Assembly: GCA_003023785.1 (NCBI GenBank)
Contig: PXRS01000076.1
Coordinates: 1-64,000 of the forward strand
From: Halobacteriales archaeon QS_5_68_33
GTDB lineage: Archaea; Halobacteriota; Halobacteria; Halobacteriales; Haloarculaceae
DNA length: 64,000 nucleotides
Direction of reading: 5' to 3'
A model generated the notes under the pieces. That model saw nothing but the letters and a program-made list of their open reading frames with translations, did not search any database and was not told the DNA's origin. Below are positions 50,542-59,909 of the stretch, piece by piece. Both the position numbers and the translations under genes were made by a program. Numbering within the stretch: the stretch's first letter is position 1; every line of letters begins with the position of its first letter.

Positions 50542-53500
50542 TCAGTCTTCGAGCGCGAGCGACGCGAGCATCGCCTCCAGCTGGACGCGTTCGCTGGCGC
50601 CGCGGGTGATGCGGTACTCCGTCTCGCCGATGCGGTCGAGCAGCCTGACCGCGGCCTCGTCGTCGAGGTCGAACTCCCAGACGCCGCGGTGGAGCTGGTC
50701 GATGACGTCGCCGCCGGCGATACCCTCCTCGGTCAGCAGGCGGTCGAGCGTCGACCGCGCGGCGGTGAAGTCGCCGTCCAGGGCCTGCTCGACCATCTCG
50801 TGGACCGCCTCCGGGCGCGCCGTGGAGGTCAGCGCGTAGACGGCCTCCTCGTCGACCACCTCGCCCGTGACCGAGGCGGCCTGCAGCGCGTTGATCGCCT
50901 TGCGCATGTCGCCGTCGGCCGCGTAGACCAGCGCGTCCACGCCGCCCTCGGTGAGTTCTATTCCCTCCGCGTCGGCGATGTGGCGCATTTCCTCGGCGAC
51001 CGCCTCGTCCGACAGCGGCGAGAACCGGAAGACCGCACAGCGGGACTGGATCGGGTCGATGATCCGGCTGGAGTAGTTACACGAGAGGATGAACCGGACG
51101 TTGTTCGAGAACTGCTCCATCGTCCGGCGGAGCGCGGATTGTGCGTCGCTCGTGTTGTGAGTCAGGATCCCGTTGGCGAGCATGAAGTTCGGCGTGCCCT
51201 TCATGGTGATGTTGTAGGCCTTCCCCCGGTGGCTGTATTCGATATTGCGTACCGTCGCTGTCTGGACTGGTTGTAGCCCACCGTCGGATACGAGAGCGGG
51301 TTCGAACTCGTCTCTCGTGTAGTGTTCGTGGTGAGGGAGTTCACCGTCCCCAACGACGATGAATCTGTAGTCGTCACCGTACGTTTCGAGGAATTCTTCT
51401 ACCTTCTCGGTCTGCCCCCACAACTTTGCAACGCCCTTGACTTCGATCACGATATCGTCGATCAGGAAGTCAGGGTGGAAGACCGAATCCGACAGTTCGA
51501 ACTCCGGTTCGTATTCGTATTCAACCCCGGCGTCCTGTAGCGCCTTCGCAACCTCGTATTCCCAGCCTGAGCGGACGAGGTGGCTGAGTTCCTCACTGTA
51601 TCTGGTGTTCCCACCCGTCGGTTCATGCCCCATCAGCGCTTCCGAAACCTTCTGTGCGACTTCGGGGTTGCGCATCGGGTTGTTGTCGCCGGTAATGTCA
51701 CAGACGGGATAGTCACAGTTTTCGGTGGCCTTCTCGACCAGTTCGGCTTTCCGGTCGTCGTATAGGTCGTCCCACCACTCGGCGGAACTTCGTCCGATCT
51801 GTTCTTTTACTGCTTCGGGGTTCGCGTCAACGACCCACTCTTCCCACGGAGTTCCGGAGCGCCGCTTGCTGATCTTCTCGCGGAACCGATCGATGGCTTC
51901 CTCGTCCATCTCCCAGACGGAAACACCGTGGAACTCCCCTCCGTAATTCGGGTTGTTCTCGCCCGCAAGCCTCCCGTCGGAGAGCGTCTCGACTATCTTC
52001 TCTCGGCGTTCGTCCGACCACTCCGTCCCGTACATCGGGTTGCTCTCCCCCTGCATCTCGCGACTGTGGCCTTCGTTCTTACAGTCGACGGAGCAGAACC
52101 TCCCCGCGGTCCAGTCTCCACAGGTGTCACACCGTGACACACCGATCTCGTCTCCAAAATCGGCGATCTCGTCCCCGGGAGATAGCTCTCGAAGTTCTTT
52201 CTCGACGAGTCTACCGTCGTCTCCGACCACGAAAAACGGGTGCCCGAGGCTCGCGAGCATCGTCCGTCCGTCGTCCAGTTCCAACTCGAAGAAGTCGGCC
52301 ACGCCCGAATCGACGAGCTTTCCTTTGTCCGACTGAACCTCGTTCGTCTCGAAGTCGACGGAGGGAATCGGTTCTCCGTCTTCGCTCACCTCTTCTATCG
52401 GCTTCACTTCGGGAGAGGACGGATACCCGGTCACGACTTCCGTCCCCGGTGGGACACACAGTGCGTCGGCCTCGTCGAGGAAGATGATCCGGTGGTCGAC
52501 GCCGCCGAAGGAGGTGCGCGCGAAGCTCTTGATCCGGTCGCGGACCACGTCGATGCCGCGTTCGTCCGAGGCGTTGAGTTCGAGGAAGTTGTCTTCCCAG
52601 TCCTCGCCGTAGAGTTCGCGAGCGATGGCCGAGGCGCAGGTGGTGTTGTGCATCACCGTCGGAACATGACCGGCGACGTAGTTTCGGGACTTCGGGACGG
52701 TGAGGTCGTAGACGCGACGGCTGTCCTGCTCGTGTTCGACACCGGTCACCTCGTCGAAGTAGAGGGAACTCTCGACGAGGCGGTCGAGCGTCCGGATGTC
52801 TTCGAGGACGTCCATCGAGAGCATCTCCGTCGCGACTGTTTCGAGCCGTGACGCGACGGTCGCGAATCGCGGGAACGACCGGAGCTGGATGTCGTCGTCG
52901 TTGAGCAGGTTCGAGACGTCGGTACCGAGCATGTGCGTTCCGTCCGTGACCTGTTCGTGGGTGACAGCCAGTGCGTCGATCGCGTCCCGGAGTGTCTGCT
53001 GGACTCGATCCGTGTCCGGTAACTCCTCGTCGGCGACCAAACCGACGAGACGCTCCGCCCGCTCGGCGTACGGCGTCCGCCGACCGTCTGCGTATTCGAG
53101 GAGGCGGTCCTTCCGGATCCCGGTTTCCGATTCGACCTCGCGCCGCGTCTCGATCGGCTCCAGTTCCGGTCGTGTCTCCGTCCAGACGACCGGAACCTTG
53201 TCCGTCGCAGTCAGGTCCGCTTCGAGACGGGACAACGCTTCGATGACCTCCTGTGTCCGTTCGATCCTGTCGGTAGCCGATTCGAGGACGGCCACGAGGT
53301 CGTCCTCGTAGTTCTCCCGTCCCGGGGTGTCGGGGTTGAGCGACGCCGTACAGAGTTCGGATTTCGAGAGGTGAAGCGCGTCACACAGGTCGTCGACGGC
53401 GCGCTGGACGGGAACGGTGTCGTGATTGGGATTTCCGTCTCTGGCCGCGTTGGACTCCAGTCGGGTCGATTTCGGTTCGACCGTGAATCCGATTTCGTCT

Positions 53501-54939
53501 GCGAAGCGAGCGAGGTGGGTCGAACCGGAGACGTAGAGCGTGTGGTACTCGCGTTCGACGTCGCTGCCGTTCGTCGGAGCTTTCCGTTCCCGTTTCCGAC
53601 GGGACGGGATCCCGAAGTCCGCCAGCAGGTACGAGAGGAGAGTGATCAGGCCCCCGTCCTTCTGGGTGAGTTCGATGATGCCCGATTCGGTGACGTGTCC
53701 CTCCGCGTCGAACACCGCCCGGAGGAAGGCGCTTCGGCTGTCGACATCGGCACGGAGTATCGTCGATCCGAACGGGCTGTCGCCCTCCCCGTCGACCGCC
53801 TTCGCGAACACGTCGAAACACGAGGACAGGTACTCCGTCAGCGTCCTGCTGTTGAGTTCGACGTACGGGACCCCCTGCTGTGTGCCACGTTTCGGCTCGA
53901 CGGCGAACAGGTCTCGTGCGGCCGTCTCGAACTGGTTCAGCAGCGTCTCGTCGGTGTTGTAGAACTTGATCCGACCGTCCGAAACCCGTGCTTCGCTGAT
54001 CGCGAGGCCGACGAACCGGGTCAATTCGGGCGTTACCTCCCACGGCGGAGTCACAGACGGTGACCGGTTGTTGTTCGTCGGGGACACCCACTGGATCGCA
54101 TCGATATGGCGTCGGAGTTCGTCTCCGGAGACATCGAGGGACCGGACCGCCGAGAGCGGGCAAGTCGTACTCGTCGCGTCGAGCGCGTCGTCCGATACCT
54201 GCCGGTTGACTGCCAGCACGTACTTGCGGGGTGCATCGACAGCCGCCACCGCATCGTCGACCGTCTCCTCGCGCCGGATCGCCCGCAGGATCTTCTTTTT
54301 CTGCCCGACGTGGCCGGCCTCGTAGGGGATCTCGTATTCCCGTGCGAACTCGTCGGTGACGTGGACGAACGTGCGTTCGCCGTCCATTTCGTGAAACCAG
54401 TCGAGTTTCGAGTCGCTCTCCGGGAGGGGCGCTTCGAGCGGTCGAGCGACCCGGTCTCCCTCCTCGAGACCTTCCGCGTTTCGCCACTCCAGCCCTTCGC
54501 TCGTGACGACGAGCAGTCGATGTTCCGGCGTCACCGTCATCTCTCCCCCGTCCCGCGTCCGAACGGTCACGACCTCGTCTGCCGTTTTGCCGAATCGGTA
54601 GCTCGGCGACGTGTACTCGAACTCACCCCGGTCGGTCAGTGTAAGGACTTCGAGTCCGTCGTCAGCCCGTTCGAATCCCTCGATGTCGCCCGCGACTGTC
54701 TCCATTCGTGACAGTCCTTCGCTCGTGAGAACCGGTGTCTCTCCCGTGACGCACTTCCCGACGCCCGCCGGCCCCGAGAAGAGGAGGTGGGGCAGGTCGC
54801 GGCGCTCGACGTAGCTCCGGAGGCGTTCGACGCTGTCCTCCTGCCCGACCACCTCCTCTAAGGTCTGCGGGCGGTACTTCTCGATCCAGACCGCGTCCCG
54901 TCCGGCCCGCGCCTCCGCCTCCGCGTCGGCCTCGCTCAT
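50542..54939 (-). CDS. rfcS: Replication factor C small subunit with two inteins
   Basis: AAA+ clamp-loader subunit that loads PCNA, encoded as a 1465-residue precursor. Joined exteins (residues 1-62, 766-827, 1263-1465) total 327 residues, the normal RfcS length. The N-extein has [16 protein letters not shown] and Walker A GPAGVGK, interrupted before [11 protein letters not shown]. Walker B is [10 protein letters not shown], interrupted before [10 protein letters not shown]. The C-extein has the [14 protein letters not shown] block. Both inteins sit at the ATP-binding site, so splicing is needed for activity. The ATG at 54939 ([10 protein letters not shown]) is chosen by comparison with family starts. 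Both inteins retain splice residues (Cys1, terminal His-Asn, Thr+1). Confidence 0.95.
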   Translation of the reverse strand: MSEADAEAEARAGRDAVWIEKYRPQTLEEVVGQEDSVERLRSYVERRDLPHLLFSGPAGVGKCVTGETPVLTSEGLSRMETVAGDIEGFERADDGLEVLTLTDRGEFEYTSPSYRFGKTADEVVTVRTRDGGEMTVTPEHRLLVVTSEGLEWRNAEGLEEGDRVARPLEAPLPESDSKLDWFHEMDGERTFVHVTDEFAREYEIPYEAGHVGQKKKILRAIRREETVDDAVAAVDAPRKYVLAVNRQVSDDALDATSTTCPLSAVRSLDVSGDELRRHIDAIQWVSPTNNNRSPSVTPPWEVTPELTRFVGLAISEARVSDGRIKFYNTDETLLNQFETAARDLFAVEPKRGTQQGVPYVELNSRTLTEYLSSCFDVFAKAVDGEGDSPFGSTILRADVDSRSAFLRAVFDAEGHVTESGIIELTQKDGGLITLLSYLLADFGIPSRRKRERKAPTNGSDVEREYHTLYVSGSTHLARFADEIGFTVEPKSTRLESNAARDGNPNHDTVPVQRAVDDLCDALHLSKSELCTASLNPDTPGRENYEDDLVAVLESATDRIERTQEVIEALSRLEADLTATDKVPVVWTETRPELEPIETRREVESETGIRKDRLLEYADGRRTPYAERAERLVGLVADEELPDTDRVQQTLRDAIDALAVTHEQVTDGTHMLGTDVSNLLNDDDIQLRSFPRFATVASRLETVATEMLSMDVLEDIRTLDRLVESSLYFDEVTGVEHEQDSRRVYDLTVPKSRNYVAGHVPTVMHNTTCASAIARELYGEDWEDNFLELNASDERGIDVVRDRIKSFARTSFGGVDHRIIFLDEADALCVPPGTEVVTGYPSSPEVKPIEEVSEDGEPIPSVDFETNEVQSDKGKLVDSGVADFFELELDDGRTMLASLGHPFFVVGDDGRLVEKELRELSPGDEIADFGDEIGVSRCDTCGDWTAGRFCSVDCKNEGHSREMQGESNPMYGTEWSDERREKIVETLSDGRLAGENNPNYGGEFHGVSVWEMDEEAIDRFREKISKRRSGTPWEEWVVDANPEAVKEQIGRSSAEWWDDLYDDRKAELVEKATENCDYPVCDITGDNNPMRNPEVAQKVSEALMGHEPTGGNTRYSEELSHLVRSGWEYEVAKALQDAGVEYEYEPEFELSDSVFHPDFLIDDIVIEVKGVAKLWGQTEKVEEFLETYGDDYRFIVVGDGELPHHEHYTRDEFEPALVSDGGLQPVQTATVRNIEYSHRGKAYNITMKGTPNFMLANGILTHNTSDAQSALRRTMEQFSNNVRFILSCNYSSRIIDPIQSRCAVFRFSPLSDEAVAEEMRHIADAEGIELTEGGVDALVYAADGDMRKAINALQAASVTGEVVDEEAVYALTSTARPEAVHEMVEQALDGDFTAARSTLDRLLTEEGIAGGDVIDQLHRGVWEFDLDDEAAVRLLDRIGETEYRITRGASERVQLEAMLASLALED
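51154..52458 (-). other. RfcS intein 2 with PD-(D/E)xK nuclease
   Basis: A 435-residue intein (precursor residues 828-1262) at the Walker B site, starting [12 protein letters not shown] and ending ILTHN before Thr+1. Splicing blocks: LASLGHPFF (block B) and [18 protein letters not shown] (block F). Between them are a CxxC...CxxxC zinc-knuckle-like unit (Cys937, 940, 949, 953) and NUMOD3-like repeats ([33 protein letters not shown]). A nuclease domain follows, with Glu1127 ([10 protein letters not shown]), Asp1157 and Glu1166-x-Lys1168 ([13 protein letters not shown]), fitting PD-x8-ExK. No LAGLIDADG. Base composition is visibly less GC-rich than the host gene. Confidence 0.9.
52645..54753 (-). 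other. RfcS intein 1 with LAGLIDADG domain
   Basis: A 703-residue intein (precursor residues 63-765) inside Walker A, between GVGK and TTCAS. It begins [13 protein letters not shown] and ends GHVPTVMHN, with penultimate His and terminal Asn. Block B is [10 protein letters not shown]. Homing endonuclease motifs of LAGLIDADG type lie at about residues 307-318 ([12 protein letters not shown], somewhat degenerate) and 404-415 ([12 protein letters not shown]). About 250 residues between the second motif and the C-terminal splicing blocks are less familiar, making this intein long. Confidence 0.9.
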
Positions 54940-55053
54940 GTCCGGACGGAGGCGACGCCCGTCCGTAAACCTACCGAGAGGACCCCGGCGCGGGGGTCGC
55001 TGCGCCGACGGCGCGGGCGACACGCTCAAGACGCGGCGGGCGAACACCCGGGT

Positions 55054-55254
55054 ATGCACGTCACGGTGTCGGTCGTCGGCGAGGACACCCGCGAGGTCAG
55101 CGTCGCGGAGGGCGACACCTACGCCGACCTGCTCGCAGGGCTGGCTTACAGCCCCCACGAGGTGTCCGTGCTGGTCGACGGCCGGCCCGTCCCCGCGGAC
55201 CGGCCGGTCGACGCCGACCGCGTCGAGGTGCTCCGCCTCGTCAAGGGCGGGTAG
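55054..55254 (+). CDS. samp2: Small archaeal modifier protein 2 (ubiquitin-like)
   Basis: Ubiquitin-fold protein of 66 residues ending VKGG; the terminal di-glycine is adenylated by UbaA and joined to lysines (sampylation) or thiocarboxylated for tRNA wobble-uridine thiolation. It closely resembles Haloferax SAMP2 as I recall it, including [16 protein letters not shown]-like and [11 protein letters not shown] segments. ATG at 55054 gives the expected length. It is divergent from rfcS and stands alone. Start, length and di-glycine all fit. Confidence 0.93.
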   Translation: MHVTVSVVGEDTREVSVAEGDTYADLLAGLAYSPHEVSVLVDGRPVPADRPVDADRVEVLRLVKGG

Positions 55255-55405
55255 CTCGGGGTTTCCGGTACGCCGGACGCGTTCGCCGCGGCTCCGGTGT
55301 CGGAATCCTCATATCTCTCGCGGATCAAACACGCTTGGTAGGTCGCCCCGCGGAAGTTCGCCGGTGACACAGCCGTTTTGACGCCGGCCGCCGTATCCGG
55401 ACACG

Positions 55406-55927
55406 ATGAGCGACCGCCAGGTGGCGCCCTCCTTCGAGCTGCCGAACGTCGGGCCGGGACCCGACCCGTGTTCGCTGTCGGCGCTCGCCAGCGGCAGCGA
55501 GTTCCTCGTCTGCTTTTTCCACCGGGACAGCGAGTGCGCCGAGTGCCGGACGCAGGCAAAGCGGGTCCGGGACCGCTACGACGCGTTCCGGGCGCGCGGC
55601 GCCGTCGCCGTCTTGGTCCTCCCGGACCTGCCCGAGGACGCCCGGGACTGGCAGCGGTTCGACCTCCCGTTTCCCCTCCTGGCCGACCCCGACCACGAGG
55701 CCGCCGACGCCTACGGCCAGCCCGCCCACCTGAGGTTCGCCGACGACTGGAGCGATTTCTTCGGCCGAATGCCGACGGTAGCCGTCGTCGACGCCCGCGG
55801 GGCCGACTCCCGCATCGCCTGGCGGCACGCAGCCAAGGCGGCCTGGGACCGCCCGGCGACGAACGACGTTCTCGGCGCCGTCGACGACTGCCGAAAAACC
55901 GACCCGCCGCGTGCGACCGGAACGTGA
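55406..55927 (+). CDS. Peroxiredoxin-like (AhpC/TSA) protein
   Basis: Thioredoxin-fold antioxidant protein, 173 residues. Begins APSFELPNVGPG, typical of redoxin N-termini. The redox centre is FFHRDSECAECRTQ, with Cys44 and Cys47 spaced as CxxC, unlike the classical single-Cys PxxxTxxC motif, so it may be an AhpC/TSA2-like variant. The core FPLLADPDHEAADAYG is the conserved peroxiredoxin strand-turn. Its stop overlaps the start of the following broken acetyltransferase gene (GTGA at 55924-55927). Confidence 0.85.
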   Translation: MSDRQVAPSFELPNVGPGPDPCSLSALASGSEFLVCFFHRDSECAECRTQAKRVRDRYDAFRARGAVAVLVLPDLPEDARDWQRFDLPFPLLADPDHEAADAYGQPAHLRFADDWSDFFGRMPTVAVVDARGADSRIAWRHAAKAAWDRPATNDVLGAVDDCRKTDPPRATGT

Positions 55928-56306
55928 CCCCCTCCGACGGTCCCCGAGAGACCGCCACGCCCGACGGCGTGAGCGTCCGCGAGGCGACTCCTCGGGACCT
56001 GGCCGCGGTCCTCAGCGTCCTCGACGCCGCCGCGCTCGAAACCGATGCCGACCGGGTCCAGTCAGGCACCGACGACGGGGACGTTCTCGTGGCGGCGTCA
56101 GGGAACGAAACCGTCGTCGGCGCGCTCGTCCTCGACGGCGACGAGGTGGCGAACGTCGCGGTCCGCCGGCGCCGGCGAGGGCAGGGGATCGGCACCGCGC
56201 TCGTGGCCGCGGCGGCCGCCCGCCGCGCGCCTTCTACGGGTCGCTGGGTTTCGCCGTCGAACCGCTGTCCGACGGGCGATTCCGGGGGACACTCGACGCC
56301 GAGTGA
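55924..56306 (+). pseudogene. GNAT acetyltransferase with frame break
   Basis: From the GTG at 55924 the frame encodes a GNAT start (GVSVREATPRDLAAVLSVLD), strand EVANVAVRRRRRGQGIGTAL (acetyl-CoA-binding R-x2-G-x-G) and then loses the family pattern after AAAARR, near 56220-56235. The remaining family sequence (FYGSLGFAVEPLSDGRFRGTL) continues in another phase to 56306. Compared with typical GNATs a stretch is missing between these blocks, so an out-of-frame deletion is likely. In the original frame the product would have an unrelated tail. A sequencing error is possible. Confidence 0.7.
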
Positions 56307-56330
56307 CAGGGCGGTGTGCCCCGGGCCGGC

Positions 56331-57743
56331 TCAGACCAGCGGTTCCACGAGGTTCCGGCCGGCGTCGAGCAACTCGCCGACGCGCTCGGCCGACCGCGCC
56401 TCGGCGTACACCCGGAGCTTGGGTTCGGTCCCGCTGGGCCGGACCAGCGTCCACGAGCTGTCTTCGAGGAAGACCTTGAACCCGTCCACCGTGGAGACGC
56501 GCTCGACGCTCGACCCGGCCATCGCGTCGGGCAGCGCGTCGTCGAGTTCGTCGAGGACAGGGGCTTTGCGCTCTTCGGGACAGTCGATGCTGACGCGGTC
56601 CTGGTGGATCTCGCCGTGCTCGTCGAGCAGGGCGGCGACGCGCTCGTCGTAGGGACGCTCGGCGGCGACTGCGGCGGCGACCAGTGCCAGCAGGACACCG
56701 TCCTTGTTCCGGAGGTGGGTGGTGAGCCCGAACCCGCCGCTCTCCTCGCCGCCCATCAGCGCGTCGCCCTCGGCCATCGCCGCCGCGACGTGTTTGAATC
56801 CGACCGGCGTCTCGTGGACTCCCTGCCCGTGGGCCTCGGCGACGCGGTCGACGATGGAACTCGTCGAGACGGTGCGAACGACGTCGCCGCTCCGGTGGTA
56901 GGCCGCCGGGTCAGAGAGCGCCTCGCCCGCGAGGAGCGCGTCGTAGGTGGCCGCGAAGAAGAGGTTGGGGTCGAGCGCCCCTCGCCCGGGAGTGACGACC
57001 GTGATGCGGTCGGCATCGCCGTCGTTGGCGACGCCGAGCGTCGCGTCCGTTGCCGCGACCCGCTCGACCAGTGCTTCGAGGCGTTCGGGCGCGGGTTCGG
57101 GGGATTCCCCGCCGAAGGTGGGGTCCGTCTCACAGCGCAGACGCTCGACGTCCGCGTCCGCCCGTTCGAGCAGGCGGTCGGTCACGCCGCGGCCGCTGCC
57201 GTGCATCGCGTCGTAGACGACCGTCGCGCCCGACAGGTCGGCCTCGACCGTCGCGAGGGCGTGCTCGACGTACGGTTCGACGAGGTCGACCGCTGATATC
57301 TCGCCCCGCTCGGACTCGGGGAGCGTCTCGGGGGGCGCGAGGCCGGCCTCGATGCGCTCGGTCGTTTTCGGGGGCGCGGGCGCGCCCTCAGGCGGGAGGA
57401 ACTTCACGCCGTTGTATTCGGGGGGGTTGTGCGATGCCGTCACCATCAGCGCGCCCGAGAGACCCCGGTTGCGGACGGTCCAGGCGACGACCGGCGTCGG
57501 GACGTCCCGTTCGGGGACGAGCACGTCGAACCCGTTGCCCGCGAGCACGCCGGCGAGGTCCTCGGCGAAGTCCGGCGAGGAGTCGCGGGCATCGTAGCCG
57601 ACGACGACGGTGCCGGGCCGGTCGAGGACGTCGGCGACTGCCTGGCCGACCATGCGCAGTCGCTCGGACGTGAACTCCGCTAGCGTCGCTCGCCACCCGT
57701 CGGTTCCGAACGCGATCGCGTCGGCTTCGGCGTCGTGGTCCAT
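56331..57743 (-). CDS. Phosphohexomutase (phosphoglucomutase/phosphomannomutase) I
   Basis: Alpha-D-phosphohexomutase, 470 residues, interconverting hexose-6-P and hexose-1-P. Domain 1 has the phosphoserine loop TASHNPPEYNGVKF. Domain 2 has the metal site GVANDGDADRITVV. Domain 3 has the sugar-binding GGEESGGFG. Domain 4 has the phosphate-binding RPSGTEPKLRVYAEA. The start MDHDAEADAIAFGTDGWR at 57743 leads directly into the family FGTDGWR block. The GEESGG loop is typical of enzymes acting on glucose or mannose phosphates. A second mutase lies 3.3 kb away; both could feed nucleotide-sugar supply for the polysaccharide region. Confidence 0.95.
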   Translation of the reverse strand: MDHDAEADAIAFGTDGWRATLAEFTSERLRMVGQAVADVLDRPGTVVVGYDARDSSPDFAEDLAGVLAGNGFDVLVPERDVPTPVVAWTVRNRGLSGALMVTASHNPPEYNGVKFLPPEGAPAPPKTTERIEAGLAPPETLPESERGEISAVDLVEPYVEHALATVEADLSGATVVYDAMHGSGRGVTDRLLERADADVERLRCETDPTFGGESPEPAPERLEALVERVAATDATLGVANDGDADRITVVTPGRGALDPNLFFAATYDALLAGEALSDPAAYHRSGDVVRTVSTSSIVDRVAEAHGQGVHETPVGFKHVAAAMAEGDALMGGEESGGFGLTTHLRNKDGVLLALVAAAVAAERPYDERVAALLDEHGEIHQDRVSIDCPEERKAPVLDELDDALPDAMAGSSVERVSTVDGFKVFLEDSSWTLVRPSGTEPKLRVYAEARSAERVGELLDAGRNLVEPLV

Positions 57744-57780
57744 ACGCGAAGGCTCCGCGGCCGGGAGCAAAAAATCCCGG

Positions 57781-58038
57781 TTACCGCCGCGGGACGGTCC
57801 CCACCTGTTCCTCCTGGACCGGCTGGACGTAGACTGTCTGTCCCGAACGGACGAGGACCCGTAGTCCGGCATACGAGAAGGTGACCGTTACGTCCTGTGA
57901 CGGGTCGGAGACGACCGCATCGAGGGCGTCGAGAGAGACGGACTCCGAGAGCGGCGGCAGGTCCTCGACCCCACACCCCAGTGCGTCGGACGCGGCCTCG
58001 ACGACCGGCACTGTTATTTCGCTCGAAGGCTGATCCAT
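57781..58038 (-). CDS. HalOD1 output domain protein
   Basis: An 85-residue single-domain protein with the HalOD1 pattern found in haloarchaea: PVVEAASDALGCGVEDLPPL followed by LDALDAVVSD and a beta hairpin DVTVTFSYAGLRVLVR. HalOD1 is usually the output module of two-component or sensory proteins, but many genes encode it alone, and its biochemical action is unknown. Start at 58038, 37 nt downstream of which the phosphohexomutase gene follows in the same direction. Confidence 0.8.
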   Translation of the reverse strand: MDQPSSEITVPVVEAASDALGCGVEDLPPLSESVSLDALDAVVSDPSQDVTVTFSYAGLRVLVRSGQTVYVQPVQEEQVGTVPRR

Positions 58039-58160
58039 GTGCGCTCACTGGGTATCCGCACTTTTAGTAACACGTCCCGGATCGAGCGGGTTTTCCGAGG
58101 TTACTCGACCGCGGAACGCCGGATAACCACGCTTACCGCCGTATGGCCGTGCTTACGCCG

Positions 58161-58475
58161 TCAGGTTCTCTCCTCGACCAGTCCCGTCGGGAGAGCGACC
58201 CAGTCGGGGACGCCGCCGGCGTCGACGACCCGCTCCTTCGCGGCGCGGGGCAACTCTTTGAGTTCGTACTCGCGGGACATCGCCGCCGAGCGGCCGTCGA
58301 ACCGCTCGGCGTGGACCAGAACGACCGGGGTCCGACCGCGGGTGTACTTGGCGCCTTCGCCGGCAGCGTGCTCCCGGACGCGGCGCTCGACGTCGGTGGT
58401 GTAGCCCGTATAAAGGGAGTCGTCGGCACACCGCAGAACGTAGACGCAGTGGTCGGGCGACCCGCGGTCGGTCAT
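58161..58475 (-). CDS. GIY-YIG nuclease-family protein
   Basis: A 104-residue YhbQ-like protein. The GIY-YIG core is read as CVYVLRCADDSLYTGYT, followed by ERRVREHAAGEGAKYTRGR, where Arg and His of the active site are expected, and by REYELKELPRAAKE, with the catalytic Glu. Small stand-alone GIY-YIG proteins may act in DNA repair or nucleotide metabolism; function in archaea is unknown. It starts 12 nt after the stop of the upstream zinc-finger gene, so the two may be co-transcribed. Confidence 0.9.
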   Translation of the reverse strand: MTDRGSPDHCVYVLRCADDSLYTGYTTDVERRVREHAAGEGAKYTRGRTPVVLVHAERFDGRSAAMSREYELKELPRAAKERVVDAGGVPDWVALPTGLVEERT

Positions 58476-58487
58476 CGGGCGCTGCTG

Positions 58488-58637
58488 TCAGGCTTCGGGG
58501 GCGCGCTCTCTGGCGACTTCGGCGATGCCAGCGTTCGCAGAGCAGCTCGGACAGGCGCGGACGCGACCCCGCTCGTCGGCGAAGACGCGGGCGAACTGGT
58601 CCGAGACGTGCGCGCCGCAGTGGTCACACGTTGGCAT
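58488..58637 (-). CDS. Small zinc-finger protein (DUF7563-like) I
   Basis: A 49-residue protein starting MPTCDHCGAHVSDQFARVF, with four zinc ligands as CxxC pairs (Cys4/Cys7 and Cys29/Cys32, ACPSC). It closely resembles another small protein in this window at 62490-62648, including the CGAxV...ARVF core. Such haloarchaeal zinc micro-proteins are common but uncharacterised; nucleic-acid or protein binding is plausible. The ATG at 58637 is set by the conserved MPxC start. Confidence 0.8.
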   Translation of the reverse strand: MPTCDHCGAHVSDQFARVFADERGRVRACPSCSANAGIAEVARERAPEA

Positions 58638-58753
58638 GTGTTGCTGCCGGCTCCGAACCGGTACCAGCCCCTTAACCCGGCCCTGATAAAGTCGGTGTAC
58701 CAACACTGTTCGGTAACGCTGGCGACACCTGTGGCGCCGTCGCTCACGCCGTC

Positions 58754-59518
58754 TCACCCCCTCGCATCGTCGAGCCGTCTGGCGATCAGTCCGGCCTGTG
58801 CGCCCGCGGTGAACCCCGCGTCGACGTTGACCACCGAGAGGGCGGTACAGGACTGGAGCATCCCCGCGAGGGCGGCCTCGCCCTCGCCGCCATGGCCGTA
58901 GCCCGTCGAGACGGGGAGGCCGACGAGGGGAACGTCGACGAGGCCGGCGACGACGGTGGGGAGCGCCCCCTCGCGGCCGGCGGCGACCACGAGGACGTCC
59001 TGGTCGCGCAAGGCGTCGACCGCGTCGAGGGTGCGGGCCAGCGACGCGACGCCGACGTCGTCAACGCGTTCGACGGTCGCGCCCATCTCGCGGGCGACGG
59101 TCGCCGCCTCCGTCGCGGGCACCGCGTCGGAGGTGCCCGCCGTCACGACGCCGACGCGGGCATCCAGGTCCGACGGGTCGAAATCGGCGGCGTGGACGAC
59201 CACCATGCCGGCCCGCTCCTCGACGGTCAGTTCGGCGCCGGGGTGCTCGGCCTCGACGCGTTCGCGTACGGCGGCGCGGTCGTCGGCGTCGCTGCGAGTG
59301 ACAACCGCGCGCCCGGTCGTCTCCAGGGCCGTCGCGGTCAGCGCCGCGACCTCCGCGGGCGTCTTGCCGTCGGCGAGCACCGCCTCGGGGAGTCCCGCCC
59401 GGGCCTCGCGCGCGGCGTCGAAGCGCCCGGCCTCGCCGGTCACGTAGCCCGAAAGCTCTGCCTCGGCCTGTGCGGGCGAGAGGTCGCCCGCGGCCACCGC
59501 CTCCAGGATCTCGCGCAT
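58754..59518 (-). CDS. larB: Nickel-pincer cofactor biosynthesis protein LarB
   Basis: Carboxylase/hydrolase acting on nicotinic acid adenine dinucleotide in the first step of the nickel-pincer nucleotide pathway (lactate racemase cofactor), 254 residues. The PurE-like C-terminal domain has ARVGVVTAGTSDAVPATEAA, VVAAGREGALPTVVAGL and GLPVSTGYGHGGEGEAAL. The N-terminal half has the LarB-typical VTGEAGRFDAAREARAGLPE. LarC and LarE are not nearby. A TATA-like TTTAAGTA about 50 nt upstream on the minus strand (59566-59573) could be its promoter. Confidence 0.93.
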   Translation of the reverse strand: MREILEAVAAGDLSPAQAEAELSGYVTGEAGRFDAAREARAGLPEAVLADGKTPAEVAALTATALETTGRAVVTRSDADDRAAVRERVEAEHPGAELTVEERAGMVVVHAADFDPSDLDARVGVVTAGTSDAVPATEAATVAREMGATVERVDDVGVASLARTLDAVDALRDQDVLVVAAGREGALPTVVAGLVDVPLVGLPVSTGYGHGGEGEAALAGMLQSCTALSVVNVDAGFTAGAQAGLIARRLDDARG

Positions 59519-59651
59519 ACACCCACTCCGCCCCGGTCGTACTTGACCGGTCGGGCCCCACAAAGTACTTAAATCCACCGTCTTCCTCGGTCGGCACCGA
59601 CGGCGAACGGCCCGCAGACCCCCGAGAGAGCGACCGAGAGCGGGTAATTTT

Positions 59652-59690
59652 GGGAAAGTTTATAAGGGATCCATCTGAATGCGGGAGTGT
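59652..59690 (+). promoter_or_regulatory. BRE/TATA promoter of the histone-like gene
   Basis: GGGAAAG followed by TTTATAAGG (59659-59667) lies about 25-30 nt before the ATG at 59691. This is the textbook archaeal BRE-TATA spacing for a leaderless or near-leaderless transcript. Confidence 0.7.
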
Positions 59691-59858
59691 ATGGCAGACC
59701 TCATTGTCAAGAACTCGGTCAAGGAAGAGCTCGACGACATGAACGTGTCCCGCGACTTCTACGATGCGCTCGACGAGGAAGTCGCCGACCTCCTCGACGA
59801 CGCGGCACGGCGCGCGCAGGCCAACGACCGCAAGACGGTCCAGCCGCGCGACCTGTAG
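59691..59858 (+). CDS. Histone-fold-like small protein (DUF1931-type)
   Basis: A 55-residue protein, MADLIVKNSVKEELDDMNVS, then a helix DFYDALDEEVADLLDDAARR and the tail ANDRKTVQPRDL. The ending NDRKTVQPRDL matches the final helix of archaeal histone-fold proteins (…RKTVmprDl), so it is a short histone-like or DUF1931-type factor with only one complete long helix. It may form dimers and bind DNA or proteins. The strong BRE/TATA just upstream indicates high expression. It is distinct from a full-length archaeal histone (about 67 residues). Confidence 0.85.
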   Translation: MADLIVKNSVKEELDDMNVSRDFYDALDEEVADLLDDAARRAQANDRKTVQPRDL

Positions 59859-59909
59859 ACCCGGTCGAACCTTCTCCGTTTTTTGACCAGTCCCCAGCGG
59901 CACGACTCC

